NCBI RefSeq assembly: GCF_002968015.1
Contig: NZ_PUIP01000027.1
Span: 1 to 64,000 of the forward strand
Direction: 5' to 3'
From: Massilia phosphatilytica
GTDB taxonomy: Bacteria; Pseudomonadota; Gammaproteobacteria; Burkholderiales; Burkholderiaceae_D
DNA: 64,000 nt
In this document: positions 61,994 to 64,000 of the stretch, piece after piece
Layout: the number at the start of each line of letters is the position of its first letter
How positions within the stretch are numbered: position 1 is the first letter of the stretch
Made by a program: the position numbers and the translations under genes
Notes under the pieces: model-generated
Database searches by the model: none
The model's input: only the letters and a program-made list of their open reading frames with translations
What the model was told of the DNA's origin: nothing

Positions 61994-64000
61994 ATGAATA
62001 TCCTGAAATGGTTCGGCAGTCTGGTGCTGCTGTTGAGTGCACTGCCAGCCTGGGCATCGGCCCAGGCGGCTCGTCCGGAAGGCCCCTGCGACATCTACGC
62101 GAAGGCGGGCGCCCCTTGCGTGGTCGCGCACAGCACCACGCGCGCGCTCTACGCCGCGTACAACGGGCCGCTGTACCAGGTCATGCGCCAGTCGGACGGG
62201 AAAACGCGGGACATCGGTGTCGTGCAAGGCGCCGGCGGCTACGCGAATGCGGCGGCGCAGGACGCGTTCTGCGCCGACACCTATTGCTGGATCACGATCC
62301 TGTACGACCAGTCGGGCAAGCGCAATCACCTCGTGCAGGCGCCGCGCGGCACCTGGACGGGGCAGGCGCTGGGCGGCATGGACAACCTGCCGCTCGCGGA
62401 CCTGGCACCGGTCACCGTCATGGGACACAAGGTCTACGGCGTGTACATCGCGCCGGGCATGGGCCTGCGCCTGAACGATACGCATGGCGTGCCCGTCGAT
62501 GACCAGGCGGGCGGGCAATACGCCGTCATCAATGGCTATCACTACAACGGCGCATGCTGCTTCGACTATGGCAATGGCGAGATCGACAGCATCGACGACG
62601 ACAACGGCACGATGGAGGCGATCTATTTCGGCAATGCGAAAGGGTGGTATCGCGGAAGCGGGGCCGGGCCCTGGGTGATGGCCGACCACGAAAACAATCT
62701 CGTCGGTTGCGTCAACGACGACAAGTCGAAGCTCTGCGCCAACCTGCCGACCCTCGCCACGCGCTTCATCACCGCCGTCACGAAAGGCAAGCCCGGACAC
62801 TGGGCGACCCTGGGCGGCGATGCCCAGCGGGGACCACTGGCCGTCATGTACGAAGGCCGCCGGATCGATGCGTCGTACGACCCCATGCGCAAGCAGGGCG
62901 CCGTGATTCTCGGCAATGGCGGCGACAACAGCACCGCGTCGCAAGGCACGTTCTACGAAGGCGCGATGACCGCGCCGCGGACGTATCCGTCGAACGAGAC
63001 GGACCAGCTGGTCGCGCGCAACGTGGCGGCGGCGCGCTACGAGGTGGCGGCCGTGAGTATCGGGACCGCAGCGGCATCCGACGCTCCGTCCAGCCTGCAC
63101 ACGTTCGCGCCGCTGCAATCCAGGGAGCTGACGGTCACGTTCACGAATACGACGGGCCAGCCCGTCCAGGGCGTGACACTGTCCCTGGCGGTGCCGAAGG
63201 GCTGGCGCACCGGGACGGCGGCAAAAACCTTCGCCGACGCGATCGCGCCCGGTCAAAGCGTACATGCCGCGTTCATGGTGACGGCCGGCGCCGCCCCGTT
63301 CAATGGCGACCTGAAAGGCGTGGCGACGTGGCCGGATCCGGTCAGCCGCGCACGGCGCACCGAATCGGCCGCCGCGAAGGTGCGCAATGTGGCGCCCGTG
63401 AAGATCAACGAATTCCGCCTGGGCGACGGCGCACGCGACAACGAGACCAATGCCTTCATCGAGCTTTACAACGCCAGCGCGAACGAGGTCGATATCTCGA
63501 ACTGGACGTTCGCGCACCACGGGACGCGCGAGCCGCTGTCCTCCGCGGTGAAGATTCCGGCGGGGACCCGGCTGGCGCCGCATGGCTTCCATGTCCTGGG
63601 CTTGTCCAATTCGGGCCTGGTGCTGCCCGCCCGGCCGGGCGACGCGACCATCCACGTGCGGAACATCGACGGAATCAAGCCGGGCGACACTATCGTCGTC
63701 GGCAGCGGTCCGGACCGCGAAACCCGCAAGGTCGTCCGTGTCGGCACGGCGGCCGGCCAGGCCACGCCCCTGTGGCAGCCGCTGCCCGATGGCCCCATCA
63801 TCACCATCCCGGCCGGTTCGACGAGCGTCCCCGTGACCACCACGGAGGGTTTTGCCGTCGGCGATACCGTCGCCCTCGGCTATGGCACCACGTATCCCGT
63901 CGTCGGCGGCGCGACCGAACACTATGAGAAAGTGACCGTCACCAGCGTCGGCACGGCGGGCAACCAGGCGTGGCTGGGGCTCGATGCGGCGGCGGGTGCG
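61994..64000 (+). CDS. secreted GH54-type alpha-L-arabinofuranosidase, multidomain (partial, 3' end beyond window)
   Basis: Predicted to release arabinose from plant polysaccharides. The open frame of 669 codons runs off the window. It begins with a signal peptide (MNILKWFGSLVLLLSALPAWASA). Residues about 30-350 match GH54 catalytic domains: CDIYAKAGAPCVVAHSTTRALY, QDAFCADTYCWITILYDQSG, GACCFDYGNGEID. The expected nucleophile Glu208 is in MEAIYFGN and the acid/base Asp311 in NGGDNSTASQGTFYEG. Then come an NEW3-like region (about 370-450), a lamin-tail-like domain (about 475-560; KINEFRLG, FIELYNASANEVDISNW) and a repeat-like beta region with VGDTV elements. GH54 with a lamin-tail domain is unusual to me. 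Its neighbours give no clue. Confidence 0.83.
   Translation, partial: MNILKWFGSLVLLLSALPAWASAQAARPEGPCDIYAKAGAPCVVAHSTTRALYAAYNGPLYQVMRQSDGKTRDIGVVQGAGGYANAAAQDAFCADTYCWITILYDQSGKRNHLVQAPRGTWTGQALGGMDNLPLADLAPVTVMGHKVYGVYIAPGMGLRLNDTHGVPVDDQAGGQYAVINGYHYNGACCFDYGNGEIDSIDDDNGTMEAIYFGNAKGWYRGSGAGPWVMADHENNLVGCVNDDKSKLCANLPTLATRFITAVTKGKPGHWATLGGDAQRGPLAVMYEGRRIDASYDPMRKQGAVILGNGGDNSTASQGTFYEGAMTAPRTYPSNETDQLVARNVAAARYEVAAVSIGTAAASDAPSSLHTFAPLQSRELTVTFTNTTGQPVQGVTLSLAVPKGWRTGTAAKTFADAIAPGQSVHAAFMVTAGAAPFNGDLKGVATWPDPVSRARRTESAAAKVRNVAPVKINEFRLGDGARDNETNAFIELYNASANEVDISNWTFAHHGTREPLSSAVKIPAGTRLAPHGFHVLGLSNSGLVLPARPGDATIHVRNIDGIKPGDTIVVGSGPDRETRKVVRVGTAAGQATPLWQPLPDGPIITIPAGSTSVPVTTTEGFAVGDTVALGYGTTYPVVGGATEHYEKVTVTSVGTAGNQAWLGLDAAAGA

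Overview
The window is 64 kb of GC-rich DNA. Its gene order matches the division and envelope region of a betaproteobacterium, most likely Oxalobacteraceae (Massilia/Telluria/Duganella type). That placement is inference from synteny and protein style: murC-ddlB-ftsQ-ftsA-ftsZ, then lpxC, a DciA-like gene, secA, argJ, a DUF815 ATPase and mutT, facing yacG-zapD-coaE-pilD and pilC-pilB. No rRNA, tRNA, CRISPR array, intact insertion sequence or phage module was recognised.

Layout. (1) 1-16.6 kb is mainly core genes: peptidoglycan synthesis and divisome (murC end, ddlB, ftsQAZ), a peroxiredoxin, a GNAT, a DMT permease, lpxC, DciA-like, secA, a MerR/TipAS regulator with a classic MerR promoter, a PerM-type permease, argJ, an ATPase and mutT. 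Two compact arrays of one 14-nt motif (CGGGGTCAGAGCAC and its complement) follow ftsZ and secA. (2) 16.6-33.5 kb holds yacG, zapD, coaE and pilD. A 9.7-kb block of variable genes then separates pilD from pilC-pilB: an exported RidA, a PAS-GAF-GGDEF-EAL protein, an ArnT-like glycosyltransferase, a small secreted protein, an esterase-AraC-DMT operon with a divergent LysR gene, and a zinc-ribbon protein. A CorC-like protein follows. (3) 33.6-39.4 kb holds a stomatin-like protein, a stress-type hypothetical, a porin / small phosphate-binding-like protein / chemoreceptor cassette, and an orphan ClpP-like protease. (4) 39.5-59.8 kb is the most coherent accessory region: xdhA-xdhB-xdhC-guaD, an exported adenosine deaminase-like enzyme, a large TonB-dependent receptor, a lipoprotein 5'-nucleotidase, an S1/P1 nuclease, a MipA-type outer membrane protein and a BMP-type nucleoside ABC transporter. 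(5) 59.9-64 kb holds an alpha/beta hydrolase, an unknown membrane-anchored protein and the start of a secreted GH54 arabinofuranosidase that runs off the window.

How it fits together. Region 4 reads as a scavenging line for nucleic acids. S1/P1 nuclease cuts single-stranded nucleic acid, the 5'-nucleotidase releases nucleosides and phosphate, the exported deaminase makes inosine, and the ABC importer brings nucleosides into the cytoplasm. Guanine deaminase and molybdenum xanthine dehydrogenase then take purine bases to xanthine and urate. The TonB receptor and MipA protein would be the outer membrane part. The enzymes are recognised from motifs; the joint pathway is inference. No nucleosidase or phosphorylase for the step from nucleoside to base was seen here.
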